From the NCBI RefSeq assembly GCF_964355755.1, contig NC_092672.1, positions 15,746,501-15,810,500 on the forward strand: 64,000 bases of DNA, read 5' to 3'. The DNA is from Antedon mediterranea. Its lineage: Eukaryota > Echinodermata > Crinoidea > Comatulida > Antedonidae. How positions within the stretch are numbered: position 1 is the stretch's first letter; the number at the start of each line of letters is the position of its first letter. The notes beneath the pieces were generated by a model. It did not search any database and had not been told where the DNA came from. It saw nothing but the letters and a program-made list of their open reading frames with translations. Both the position numbers and the translations under genes were made by a program. Shown one piece after another: positions 1-10,012 of the stretch.

Positions 1-1450
1 CTCGAAAAACGCTAATGACCGATAGAGATATGGCAACTTTCACCTCTTGTACTACTAATTTGCATATTTTCTAGGGAAGTAACAAAGGTGTGATTTTGAG
101 AATTACTACAGTTCTATGCAGGCTATAGAAAACCTGTATCTGAGTCATTTGAGACCAAAACAATCTGTACAGATATTTTAGTTGAATTATATGAAAATAT
201 TGAGAAATAGGGTCAAGGGTCAAATGTCATAATTCAATCAAGACAATTTTTGCATAAAATGTTTCATTACAGCGAATATAAATATGTACATTCTGAATCA
301 ACTCTGAATTCAAATCAACTCTCTAGCATTAATGGTTTTCGAGATATGGGAAGACTGTAATTTCACCCCTAATTTGCATATTTCATGTAACTTGTACTAA
401 TAATTTGCATACTTTCAAGGTTTGTGACAAAGATGTGATTTTGGGAATTACAAAGAGGTCCTATGCTGACAATAGGAAAACTGTATCCGAGTCATTTGAG
501 TCCAAAAAAATTATCTACAGACATTTTAGTCGCATTATGTATGCAAACATTGATAAATAGGGTCAAGGGTCAATTGTTGTATTTCCGGTCATTTTTTCGT
601 AAAATGTTTCATTAGAGCAAATATAAATATGTACATTCTGAACAAGTTTTTGAAAAAATCAACTCTCTACCTTAGCGGTTTTCGATACATATAGGAACCT
701 GTAATTTCACCCCCTAATTTGCATATTTCATGTAACTTGTACTAATAATTTGCATACTTTGAAGGTGAGTGATACAGGTGTGATTTTGAGATTTACTAAA
801 CATTCCTATGTTGGCTATTAGAAACCTGTATCCGAGTCATTTGAGGGCAAAACAAAGTCTCTACAGACATTTTAGTTTTTCATTATATATGCAATATTGA
901 GAAATGGGGTCGAGGGTCAAATGTCATAGTTCCGGGCATTTTTTTGTAAAATGTCTCATTACAGCAAATATAAATATATACATTTTAAATATTTTAGTGA
1001 AAAAATCAACACTCTAGCATTAGTGGTTTTCGAGATATGGCAACGCTGTAATTTCACTCCCTAATTTGCATATTTAATATTACTTGTACTACTAATTTGC
1101 ATACTTTCGAGGTGCGTGACGAAGTTGTGATTTTAGGAATTATAATACAGTTCTATGGTGGGTATTGAAAAACAATATCCAAGTCATTGAGTCCAAAATA
1201 AAGTCTCTACAGACATTTTAATCACATATTTATGTAAATATTGAGAAATGGGGTCAAGGGTCAAAATTTGGTACTTCCGGACATTTTTATGTAAAATGTC
1301 TCATTAGAGCAAATATAAATATATATATTCTGAATCAGACTGTGCAAAAATGAACTCTCTACGATTAGTAGTTTTTAAGATATGGTAACCCTGTAATTTC
1401 ACCCTAATTTGCATATTTAAGCTAATTTGCATACCTTCGGGATGAGTGTC
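1..1450. repeat. Tandem satellite, ~345-bp unit, about 4.2 copies
   Basis: The phrase TAATTTGCATA recurs with the same context at about 57, 402, 747, 1093 and 1420; the companion AATTTGCATATTT recurs at 371, 716, 1063 and 1406, giving spacings of 345, 347 and 343 bp. Each unit also carries GTCAAGGGTCAAA and an ATTTTAGTC..AT block in the same order. Copies are visibly diverged and contain no open frame. The array runs off the left edge of the window, so its full size is unknown. It ends near 1450 in A-rich sequence. Confidence 0.9.
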
Positions 1451-1589
1451 AGAGGTGTGATGCTCAAAAAATAATCACCTTATCATATGTAACCATTTAA
1501 AAAAAAAAAATCTCTGTTTGCAATTTGTTTCACTCAAAATGCTAGATTGACTAGCCTAATTAACAAAAAATGAAATTTTGAGACAGAAA

Positions 1590-1975
1590 AAGAAAAAAAA
1601 ACAAAGTGAGATTAGGCAAAATATTTACAACCCCAATTTTGCAGTAGCAATATAGTAGCTAGCAATTATGTTTCAAATATCATCTTTTTAATATTGTACT
1701 TTAGCATAGGGAGCGAGGTCATGTGATTTTGTTCTAGAGTAGACTGGAGTTTATTCCAGTAAGTTGGTCCTTCAATGAAAATTGATCTTTTATTAATTTC
1801 TAGTCTACTGTGTGGAATATATATCTTATTTGCGTTTCTTAATGTCTTTAAGCGATCAGTTTTAGGGTTTAAATCAATCAGGTTGTTTATAGGGATGGGA
1901 AGTTCCTGGAGATGATATTTGAACATAAAGCATGCAATTTGAATTTTATTTATATCGTATATATTTAACATTTTT
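1590..1975 (-). mobile_element. LINE 3' end fragment (CR1/Jockey-like)
   Basis: A minus-strand frame at 1666-1971 (101 codons) matches the C-terminal tail typical of CR1/Jockey-type reverse transcriptase proteins: a segment IACFMFKYHLQELP, a basic middle, and the closing GPTYWNKL signature corresponding to the usual G..xWNxLP. Nothing of the catalytic domain is present, so this is a 5'-truncated copy. The upstream codons are not a real start. The clade is inferred from the tail only. Confidence 0.55.
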
Positions 1976-2395
1976 AAACTTTGTAATACATTGTAGTATA
2001 TTGTATATAAAATTAGTGGCCATTTTGAAAAATGGCCGTCATTTCTATTTTAAGCAACAGTGTCAACAAGGCCTAATGGATTCCGTGTCTGAAGTACAGG
2101 GCTTAGAGTGATCAAAAGGGATTAATTAGGATATCTGGCTATGTTGACTGCCTCTAACATTCCACTCCCCCTATAACTTGATTTCTAAGCATCTTTTCAG
2201 ATTTTTTTTTTGTCCTATTTTAAACACGATCACCCAAGATAGTAATAGTAACTAATCAAACTATTTTAAATCGTCTTTATATTTTACAAAAGAAAGCACT
2301 AAAGAATTGTTTGCAACGTTCCTTTTCATCATCCTTCTCTACCAATCTTTGCCCGCACACAAAGATTAAAATTATCTGAGCTGTACCAAAAAAAA
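1976..2395. other. Gene-free stretch
   Basis: AT-rich sequence between two LINE tails. I see no open frame, RNA gene or terminal repeat that I can support. Confidence 0.5.
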
Positions 2396-2710
2396 TGTTG
2401 CGATACTTATGTTTAAGTTTCATCATAAGAAGTTGCCTATTACTTTTGATTCTTTCTTTGCTACAAACAATTCCAAACATAATTATGAGACCAGGGCTAA
2501 AGACAATTTAAGCACTGCTTTCAAAACGACCCTATTGGGCCAACAAAGTGTCGCATACAGAGGCACTTATGTGTGGAACTCACTACCCATTAATTTTTTA
2601 TATATCTATATATATATTTTTGTTATATTTATAATAATGTACACTAATTTGTTATTGAGCTATGGAGAATTTTTTTTTTCCGAAATAAAAGATGAATGAA
2701 TGAATGAATT
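2396..2710 (+). mobile_element. LINE 3' end fragment with TGAA-type tail
   Basis: The plus-strand frame 2409-2699 begins inside a reverse transcriptase C-terminal tail (MFKFHHKKLP, then HNYETRAKDNL, then SVAYRGTYVWNSLP), the order seen in CR1/Jockey-type LINEs. The copy ends at 2690-2708 in (GAAT)n, the short simple-repeat tail expected at the 3' end of such elements. It is strongly 5'-truncated. The initial ATG is internal to the domain and not a biological start. Confidence 0.65.
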
Positions 2711-2799
2711 AAAATGTCAACCAGTATTGGTCTGTTTAAACATAAAATTCATGATATGTTTGTCACCAGTTATCTTTAATTTTAAGCTACTGGTAAATT

Positions 2800-3056
2800 C
2801 ATTTTCTCTCGACATTTGATTTGTTATTATCACTGCATTATTTCTATTGTTAGTATTTTTATTGTTACAATTAATATGGTACATTATACTGTTTTTATGT
2901 ATTTATTTATTTAATTATTTATTAATATTTTTTTTCGTTTTAAGGGGCTTTGCATCTAAAGCATTAGCTTAAAGCAATTAACTCTATTCACAACTTCAAT
3001 TAATTTTGTATGTACTTTGTATTAATCTGAGATTGTGAATAAAGTTATATATATTT
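2800..3056 (+). mobile_element. Possible LINE 3' untranslated tail
   Basis: Non-coding, T-rich sequence ending in TTGTGAATAAAGTTATATA. The AATAAA-containing end followed by a short AT repeat resembles the 3' ends of CR1/L2-type elements. No coding part is attached, so the call rests on the terminus alone. Confidence 0.35.
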
Positions 3057-3068
3057 TCATAGTACTTC

Positions 3069-3146
3069 TAGCAGAAACAGGGTACTCAAAATACAATACT
3101 ATGTTTTTATACCATATTTTGAGGATATGCAGCAGAAACAGGCTCC
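3069..3146 (-). repeat. Solo copy of the GCAGAAACAGG module
   Basis: The segment is bounded by AGCAGAAACAGGGTAC and GCAGCAGAAACAGGCTCC in the same orientation. In reverse complement it matches the left ~90 bp of the terminal-inverted-repeat element at 23422-23882, including TACTCAAAATAC and ATACCATATTTTGAG blocks. It is therefore a separate, shorter copy of one half of that element. Confidence 0.6.
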
Positions 3147-3159
3147 ATGTAAAAACTTT

Positions 3160-3537
3160 TAAGAATACTAAAAAAAAAAAAAATAAAATAATAAAGTGGA
3201 TTTATTTAATGATTTTGTTACAAATGCAATAATAAATTTGTTTCATGCACTCAGTAAAGTTATTTGCATTTTTATGTTGCTTGGAGGTGTGCTGTTTATA
3301 ATTAACTATTGATTGAATTAATTATACAATTTTAATAGTAATGCTGCAACATATAATTTTGCATAACAATTAAACATTATCTTCTTTTTATATAATAAAA
3401 TTAGTTTATTCTATACCATCTGTGTCTTGACAACAATGAGGCTGATTGCAATTCATATTTTGCTGCTGTTTTTCATGAATTTGTAATTTATTAGCTTTCA
3501 GTGTACTTGTCATAATTTCTTTGATAAAATTTAAAAT
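3160..3537. other. Gene-free AT-rich stretch
   Basis: Very AT-rich DNA with an A tract at 3171-3182. I see no supported feature. Confidence 0.5.
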
Positions 3538-3850
3538 GATAAATAAATAATAATAATATCCTGGATTTATATAGCGCATAATGTTGTGAAAACTCTAAGC
3601 GCTAAACATTATTACCCCAGTCATTTTTTCCTGATCAAACACGTATGGAAACATACTCCCATAATGCATCTAGTAATCAGTGCAAAGTTGTGTCTTGATC
3701 TAACTGGGTTCCCATTTATACACTTGGGTGAAGAGAGGCAAACGTAAGTAAAGTTTCTTGCCTAAGGATACAAGCAATGCGGCGAGAGTTGGATTCGAAC
3801 CTCGATCTCACGGTCAGTAGTCGAATGTGCAACACGCCCTCACATTAAAG
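3538..3850 (-). mobile_element. tRNA-derived SINE
   Basis: Read on the minus strand, the copy starts with a tRNA-like head containing a near-perfect B box (GAGGTTCGAATCC, plus-strand 3791-3803). It continues into the block TCCTTAGGCAAGAAACTTTA that follows tRNA heads in many invertebrate SINEs, then AAATGGGAACCCAG, and closes with GCGCTATATAAATCCAGGAT and an (ATT)n tail at 3541-3560. Length is about 310 bp. The same TCCTTAGGCAAG block is in the SINE at 16425-16760, so the two share a central domain. Confidence 0.75.
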
Positions 3851-4710
3851 ACATATTTATGTCTTGCTTAAAATTGTAATGTAAATACAGATAAGCTCTA
3901 TATTATATATAAAAAAGAATGTACTTTAATAATTTGAAGAAATATACACTTTGACCAAAAACTGGATTGAGAAAAAAAATGTTTAACTGAAAAAACTGTA
4001 ATTTAAAGAAAAAATTGTTAAATTTAATCGGAGTTAATTGTTTTTTTTTTAAATTTAATAGCTTATTTTGTATTTTTACAGGTGAAAACATTATTTTTTA
4101 AAAGTTTTTTTCCTACAGAAGGAACCATATTTCATAGCTGTAATATTAAAATTTATCCCATCTAATATTAATGCTACTAAATTGTTCGCGTATTTTATGT
4201 ATCTCCTCCAAAACCACTGAAGGGTACGTGCTCACATTTGGCACACTGATGTTTGTTGATGGGCTGCACACAATAGGCTATGTCACTTTCCTGAATTTTA
4301 AGGATAAATACGAAAAAAAGCAACAAATAGCAGTAATTTGACGTCTCAGTGACCATGTTATGTCACTGTATAAACTACGCAACCTCCTTGATTGAGATCT
4401 GTTGTGTACTGCTATGGTCGGATCTACAAATACCAGGCCGGGCCACAAAATAGTCTTTAGTCAACCGAATTAAATGATCGCGTCGTTGAAGGTATAATGA
4501 TTTTCGTAAATCGTAGCCAGTATCCAATACAATGCTTAGTATATTCGAGTTTAAATCTGCGACAAGATAATCATTATGTATCACCGCTTGAAGCTAAAAA
4601 TCAAAACTAGACCACAATGTAATTACTAGAAAAAAAGATACGATACCTCACACAAAAAATTTGCAAAATATAAAAAACCATGAAATAAAAAAAATGTAAA
4701 CGAACAAAAA
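3851..4710. other. Gene-free stretch
   Basis: AT-rich. Short frames on both strands lack any recognisable motif. A minus-strand frame at 4375-4584 has no domain I can name and I do not call it. Confidence 0.5.

Positions 4711-4714
<4 letters not shown>

Positions 4715-4742
<28 letters not shown>
4715..4742. repeat. (CA)n microsatellite
   Basis: Fourteen uninterrupted AC dinucleotides. It lies just left of the dispersed repeat copy starting near 4745. Confidence 0.95.
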
Positions 4743-4744
<2 letters not shown>

Positions 4745-4745
<1 letters not shown>

Positions 4746-5130
4746 AAATATTGTGTTTCTGCTGAATATCAAATATCAACGAAAAATACACCCAAAATGT
4801 AAAAGTTTGTGTCTGAGCGCATCGAGTCTAATTTCAACGTGCATGTCCCTCTCATGCACGTTGTCACTTTTTGGGGCGCACCCTAGATTAATATTCACAC
4901 AGCACAAAGTCCCATATCCAGTATTGCTTTCATTTTGTAGCATACAGATATTTAAGTAAAGGAATACTTTGTGTATAGGAAAATCAATGGCCGTGAATAG
5001 TTCCGAATTGTATTCTTGAACATTTTTTTTTTTTATAAATAATTTGTCAGGGGCTTTTATTACTTAATCATGCCATAAGAATTATTATACAGGCAATGCA
5101 GACAAATCGTGCGGAGCAAATAGGTAACAC
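4745..5130 (+). repeat. Dispersed non-coding repeat, family R, copy 1
   Basis: It shares, in order, ACACCCAAAAT, ATTCACACAGCACAA, TCCATATCCA.TATTGCTTTC, AATCAATGGCC and AATAATTTGTCA with 8095-8500, and in reverse complement with 54830-55042. No open frame and no clear terminal repeats are visible. It is immediately followed by the truncated Penelope element, so one probably interrupted the other. Confidence 0.75.
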
Positions 5131-5162
5131 ATCTCCCATACAAAAAAAATTGCAAACTAGAT

Positions 5163-5774
5163 TTAATTCTACACGTGACAGACATAATGGAGCTCCTCGG
5201 TTTAATTGTGAACAAAACCTATTTCTCGTTCAATGGTAACATTTATAGGCAAATACAAGGCATTGCTATGGGAAGCCCAATAAGTCCTATATTGGCAAAC
5301 TTGTATCTAGAGTGGCTCGAACATCAAGCCATAAACACGGCACCCACTAACATCAAGCCTGTGTATTGGAAACGATACGTTGACGATGTATTAGCTATCA
5401 TCCCCACAGGTACAGTACATACATTTAACACACATCTTAATAACATCGATATAACTGACAACATCAAATTCACCACAGAATCCATGACAAACAACACAAT
5501 ACCTTTCCTGGACATGCTCATCACACTCAATGACAACGGAACAGTTACCACCTCAGTCTATCGGAAGCCCACTCACACAGACCAATATTTACATTTCAAC
5601 TCACATCATCCACTCGAACACAAACTGGGGCTTATAAACACGCTTGTGGACAGAACTGAGAAGGTAGTGGGAGATATGGATTTGAGGAAAGTTGAGATGG
5701 ATAACATCAAGAAAGCGTTACACAACTGCCAGTATCCAGAGTGGTCCTTCCAGAGAGTTATGGAAAACCGATGA
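5163..5774 (+). pseudogene. Penelope-like reverse transcriptase fragment
   Basis: The frame is open from about 5163 to the stop at 5772. It carries the RT core: QIQGIAMGSPISPILANLYL, then the catalytic YVDD in WKRYVDDVLAI, then IPFLDMLI and SVYRKPTHTDQYLHF, in the order of the Penelope-like RT palm and thumb. It lacks the N-terminal fingers found in full-length proteins of about 700-900 residues. The frame has no genuine start codon; translation would have begun far upstream in an intact element. A stop separates it from the thumb and endonuclease region. Family assignment is firm; activity is excluded by the breaks. Confidence 0.9.
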
Positions 5775-5869
5775 AGAAAAAAGAACAAATGACACGAACC
5801 ACAGATAAGATCAAGATGAGACGTAGCATAGGAATCCCCTATGTAAAAGGAATGGCAGAAAGAATATGA

Positions 5870-6314
5870 CGCACTCTCTCCTATCACAATGTCGGAACCT
5901 ATTTCCTACCCCAAAATAAAATCAAGAATGGCATCGTCCACCCAAAAGATAAAATCGAGAAGATGGATACATGTGGAGTAATCTACGAAGTCACCTGCCG
6001 CAACTGTCCACAAGTATACATTGGGGAAACAGGGAGGGCATTAAACACAAATTAATGATCACAAAAAAGATGTTACAACAAACACGGGGGGAGTAATGAC
6101 TAGGGCCTCCAGAACATCCACATCATCGATCATACACAAATCTGCCATTACAGAACATGTCATAAAACACAATCATGTACCGAACTGGGAGGCGACCATC
6201 TTAACCAAAGAGCCTAAACGCAAAGACAGACAGATTAGAGAATCATTACATATAAGGAGAAATAAGGAGAAGACCATGAACCGGGACACTGGAGCCCACG
6301 AACTCTCGCATTAG
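5870..6314 (+). pseudogene. GIY-YIG endonuclease remnant of the Penelope element
   Basis: Downstream of the RT, translated fragments read GVIYEVTC.NCPQVYIGETGR, which holds the endonuclease's zinc-coordinating cysteines and the YIG-type motif VYIGETGR. After a stop and frame change, the plus-strand frame 6096-6314 continues with SAITEHVIKHNHVPNW, matching the conserved H..H segment, and ends at codon 6312. In Penelope-like elements this domain nicks the target. The sequence keeps the key residues but not the frame. Confidence 0.85.
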
Positions 6315-6540
6315 TACAATGATTTGATAGACACATCACCTGGCCGAGCCCCGCACAACCTCCAACCTACAACCGGAGGCGTACGACGTCATCAACAGAT
6401 GACGTCAAGCATGACCAAGCTGCATTAACACTCCGCAGTCAGTTGAGAATGATCTCTGATAGAGATCGAAACGTTCGAGTAAGTACTCCGTTAACTTGTG
6501 CTTTTACAAAAACGAAATTTGTCATCTATACAAAATCGAA

Positions 6541-6895
6541 GCTAAATGAAATTTTTTCTAGATTTAATTCGTCACTATGACGAATTATAGGTTATATGCA
6601 TTGATTTAAATAAAGATAACTGATTTTTAAAAGATATATTGATTGATTGATTTTCTCAGAATCTTTAATTATTTATAATATATAATAGGACCTTGCTAAC
6701 GCGAACACCATAGCCGGTATCACAACCCGATCAAAGATCCATATGCGTATAATGTCATAAACCACATTTGTTGTTACATAATAATAAAGACATAAGTTAC
6801 TTTTTATCTAGATTTCATTATAAATCATGTGTATAATCAATACACTAAGAAATAAATTTGAACAAACAATACGGATAATAAAAAAAAAATCTTAT
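6541..6895. other. Gene-free stretch right of the Penelope element
   Basis: AT-rich DNA with a short (TTGA)n run at 6640-6652. No supported gene. Confidence 0.45.
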
Positions 6896-6985
6896 TTCGT
6901 TTCCCAAGGTTAGACTCGATCTCGGTACCTTGAATGCCATAGACACGAGCACAGACCATCGAGCCATACACAACTGACTAAAAGT
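6895..6985 (-). mobile_element. Possible short tRNA-derived SINE remnant
   Basis: On the minus strand the sequence TGGCTCGATGGTCTG resembles a tRNA A box and GAGATCGAGTCTAACC, about 35 bases later, a B box. A poly-A-like run follows on the same strand (plus-strand T/A run near 6880). It does not fold as a functional tRNA by eye. Weak call. Confidence 0.35.
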
Positions 6986-7490
6986 TGTAGAAAAATTCCT
7001 CTGTGTATTTACTATGCAGTAACCACTTTTGGTGGAAATAGATTATTACATACCGCAATGAATTATTATTTTTTACTATGATGACATCTTTAAAAATGTA
7101 AAAAAATTATGCATTGTCAAACTATATACTTATAACTTTAATATATGAACTTCTTAAGAAAGAAAGTTAATGTTAAGTTTGTTATTTCGGCCTAAGAAAA
7201 TGTCATAATTTGTTTGATTGTCGAAATTATTTTCTTAACTTAACTTAATCAACTTTTGTTCTCTTAACTTGATAATAAATCATACATATGATACATACAC
7301 TTCAAGAAAATGAAATAAAAAATAGGTGTTCCCCAGCATTCTGACGATATACAGTATATTAATTAAAAAATTTAGCATATTTTCACCATTTTGAACTTAT
7401 ACGTGCGTAGCCTGTCACTTTTGACATGCTCGTATAATGCAATTTCGAGTTGAAAAGTGAATCAAATATGATGATATTATTAAAGAAAGA
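6986..7490. other. Gene-free stretch
   Basis: AT-rich non-coding sequence. Nothing supported. Confidence 0.45.
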
Positions 7491-7499
7491 CTGTAAAAC

Positions 7500-7990
7500 A
7501 GAAATCGGGTAAAAAGAGTGCGCATTAACGTTTAACGCAAAAATCTGCGCACTCATGGCAATTTTTTAAACGCCTAAAATTGCCTGAAACGTACTCTAAT
7601 TTCATCGAAAATAAATTTGGACAATTTTGAACATTTTAAGTGCGCGTGCGCAAGCGTTATATGCGCTACGCACGTAATTGTATTGCCATATGAAATATGA
7701 CCTGACATTTATGAGTACCAAATTTTGTTTAATTGTGATTCATGCTTGTGAAGATATGATTACAAACGTGATTTCGTTAAATCCCGCGTCATTTTTGATT
7801 GCGCACCATGAAAACATAACCACATCGATTCCTGGCCATAAGGAATATACTCTGAAAAATTGACTTAGCTAGATGAAACTGATATCAAGATAATTGACGG
7901 ACAAAATAGTGCTAAGGAAAGAATAAATAAATAAATAAAGATCCTGACAGAATCAAGAGGTTATATGCATGATATGCATATAACCTAAAT
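7500..7990 (+). repeat. Dispersed repeat family Q, copy 1, ending in a near-palindrome
   Basis: The segment contains CCATAAGGAATATACTCT, GATAATTGACGGACAAAATA and, at 7960-7986, a 27-bp near-palindrome GGTTATATGCAT..ATGCATATAACC. The same blocks appear in the same order at about 12385-12535. The closing GGTTATATGC also ends the large repeat at 39845-39870. The 5' part holds a CpG-rich section (7500-7690). No coding potential. Confidence 0.6.
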
Positions 7991-8094
7991 ATCAAAACCA
8001 GTGTCAAAATAAAAATAAAATGTATGAATAAACTTAACAATTCACGTTTCCACAGCAATGTGTTTTTCATTCAGATTTTTGTCCACTTTTATAT

Positions 8095-8500
8095 TTTATC
8101 TCTATGTATCAAATAAATAATACACCACTAAAAACACCCAAAATAATATAGTTTGGCATTATATACTTTCGTTATGTGTTTGCGCGCATTATCTAATTCA
8201 CACAGCACAATTTTTCTTTAGTGTCTTTTATTTTCATAAAATCTGAATAGTAAAAAATAAAGTCTAAAGTTCCATATCCACTATTGCTTTCATTTTTTAG
8301 CCTACCGTACATATATTTTAAAGTGAAGGGATAGTATATAACAAATCAATGGCCCTAAATACAGTAGTTCTGAATTTTATTTAGAATTTGTTTTTATTTT
8401 AATAATTTGTCAAAGTACTTTTATCAGAGTGCGCTTTTATAACCACATATTATGGCAGAAAAAGACCGTGCAGAATTAAATAAAAGATCACCTATTGCTA
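8095..8500 (+). repeat. Dispersed repeat family R, copy 2
   Basis: It aligns with 4745-5130 and, inverted, with 54830-55042. It is the longest of the three copies, with an extra CTTTAGTGTCTTTTATTTTC segment that is also in copy 3. Non-coding. Confidence 0.75.
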
Positions 8501-8807
8501 TTTTACAAAATCTTTATTTATTTCTTTCTCCACAGATTTTATGTATTTTATGTATATTTCAAAAAGTTCAATGTCAATGATTTTCTTTTTTTACAATACA
8601 TAAAAAATAGGCCATCATAGCTTTATGTGATTACTCATCCGTGATGTCATCGAGACGCAATTTTTAAATTCATCTTTTCCATCATATTTTCATAACTGCT
8701 TGTGTTAGATATCAATTAAATTATCTACACATAAACTTCAGGTAGATGGTCATATAACATAATTATAAGTTAAAAAAATGTGCATGCGATCATATTTTGC
8801 ATTTAAC
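8501..8807. other. Gene-free stretch
   Basis: AT-rich; no supported feature. Confidence 0.45.
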
Positions 8808-9040
8808 GCAAACATCGGGGGGCAGTCTCTGATAATAACGTACTTCCAGTATGGTAAACAATGCAAACATCGGGGGGAAGTCTCTGATAATAACGTACTT
8901 CCAGTATGGTAAACAATGCAAACATCGGGGGGCAGTCTCTGATAATAACGTACTTCCAGTATGGTAAACAATGCAAACATCGGGGGGCAGTCTCTGATAA
9001 TAACGCACTTCCAGTATGGTAAACAATGCTAACATTATTA
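8808..9040. repeat. 55-bp minisatellite, four copies plus a partial
   Basis: Units starting at 8808, 8863, 8918 and 8973 (period exactly 55) repeat GCAAACATCGGGGGG...CTTCCAGTATGGTAAACAAT with only scattered changes. A partial fifth unit starts at 9028. Because 55 is not a multiple of three, each reading frame changes from unit to unit; this gives several overlapping repetitive minus-strand frames that are artefacts, not a gene. Confidence 0.95.
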
Positions 9041-10012
9041 GATTGCATTGTTACTCTTTTGTTCGTTAATCTGTAATTCAACGTTATTTTCATTGTGATT
9101 CTTGAATTTATTTTATTTAAAAATTTCCTTTTTTGAAGGGTAAAAATTGAACTGATGATGGATAAAAGCACATAACATAATGTCACTGTGTCATGTCAGA
9201 CTGATGTATAATCGCCCATCTTTTGTCACGGCGAGAGACCAGAAAAAATTAAATTGTAATTTTTCCCTGATACTATGTATTTTTGTTGATATGCGTGGTG
9301 TTTATTAACGAAATACTCAAATAATGTTCTAAACTTTAAAAATATACCAATTAATTTGAATGCATTTCCTCTCAAATTGTGATAAAAATAATAACTATAT
9401 AGTTCTGCTAAATGCGTGACAAAATGTGTCTGTTCAAAATGCGTGTTTCATAAAAAATTACTTTGAAATACAGGAAAATCCAACACGATGGCCGCTAATA
9501 TGTTTCATTTATTTTTGTCCCATCCTCATCATCATTATGAAATTTGTATATTAATTTTACTTACTTTAATTGACTAGAAGTATGTAGACTTACTACTAAA
9601 ATTTCACACATCGATACTGTGCATAATACCGATTTTTTACGTTTTCGATCTACGGATTGCAGTTCACAGATTTATTCGTTGAAAATTAAATTAAAACTGA
9701 AACATAAATTATTTGCAAAAAATGCAGATATCTGTGATGAAACATAATAAATAATAAATTGCTGATTTAACCCCTGTATTATTATTGTTAGCAGCTAATT
9801 TATATACACATAAAATCAAGCAGATATTTTTTCTCATTTGCATTATGATGACAGATCTAATGCATCAGCAGAATGATAGCATTCCATAGCGTTTCATTAT
9901 AAATTTTGTAGGCCAAGTCAATTTAGCTTATTTTTTAAACCAGGAAGAAAGGCTTTTTATAATCATCATAAAACAAAATAAACTACAAATTTAAATTTCA
10001 AAATAAGAATTT
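9041..10012. other. Gene-free stretch, 3' flank of the Ig receptor gene
   Basis: AT-rich DNA. I see no clean AATAAA signal on the minus strand just below the stop at 10013, so the transcript end is not placed. Confidence 0.5.

Larger units (their letters stand above)
5157..6540 (+). mobile_element. Penelope-like element, 5'-truncated, GIY-YIG type
   Basis: The copy contains the 3' half of a Penelope-like element: reverse transcriptase catalytic part, then a GIY-YIG endonuclease, then a non-coding tail ending around GATCGAAACGTTCGAGTAAG. It is 5'-truncated at about 5157, as expected for target-primed insertion. The coding part is broken: stops at 5772 and near 5869, a stop and frame change near 6054. 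It is therefore dead. A 6-bp stem GATCTC/GAGATC directly before CGAAAC at about 6450-6475 is typical of Penelope tails. Confidence 0.9.

Noticed and set aside
8750-9186. Three overlapping minus-strand frames with repeated LFTILEVRYYQRLPPD-like peptides
   Set aside because: They only translate the 55-bp minisatellite, whose period is not a multiple of three, so every frame is open by repetition.
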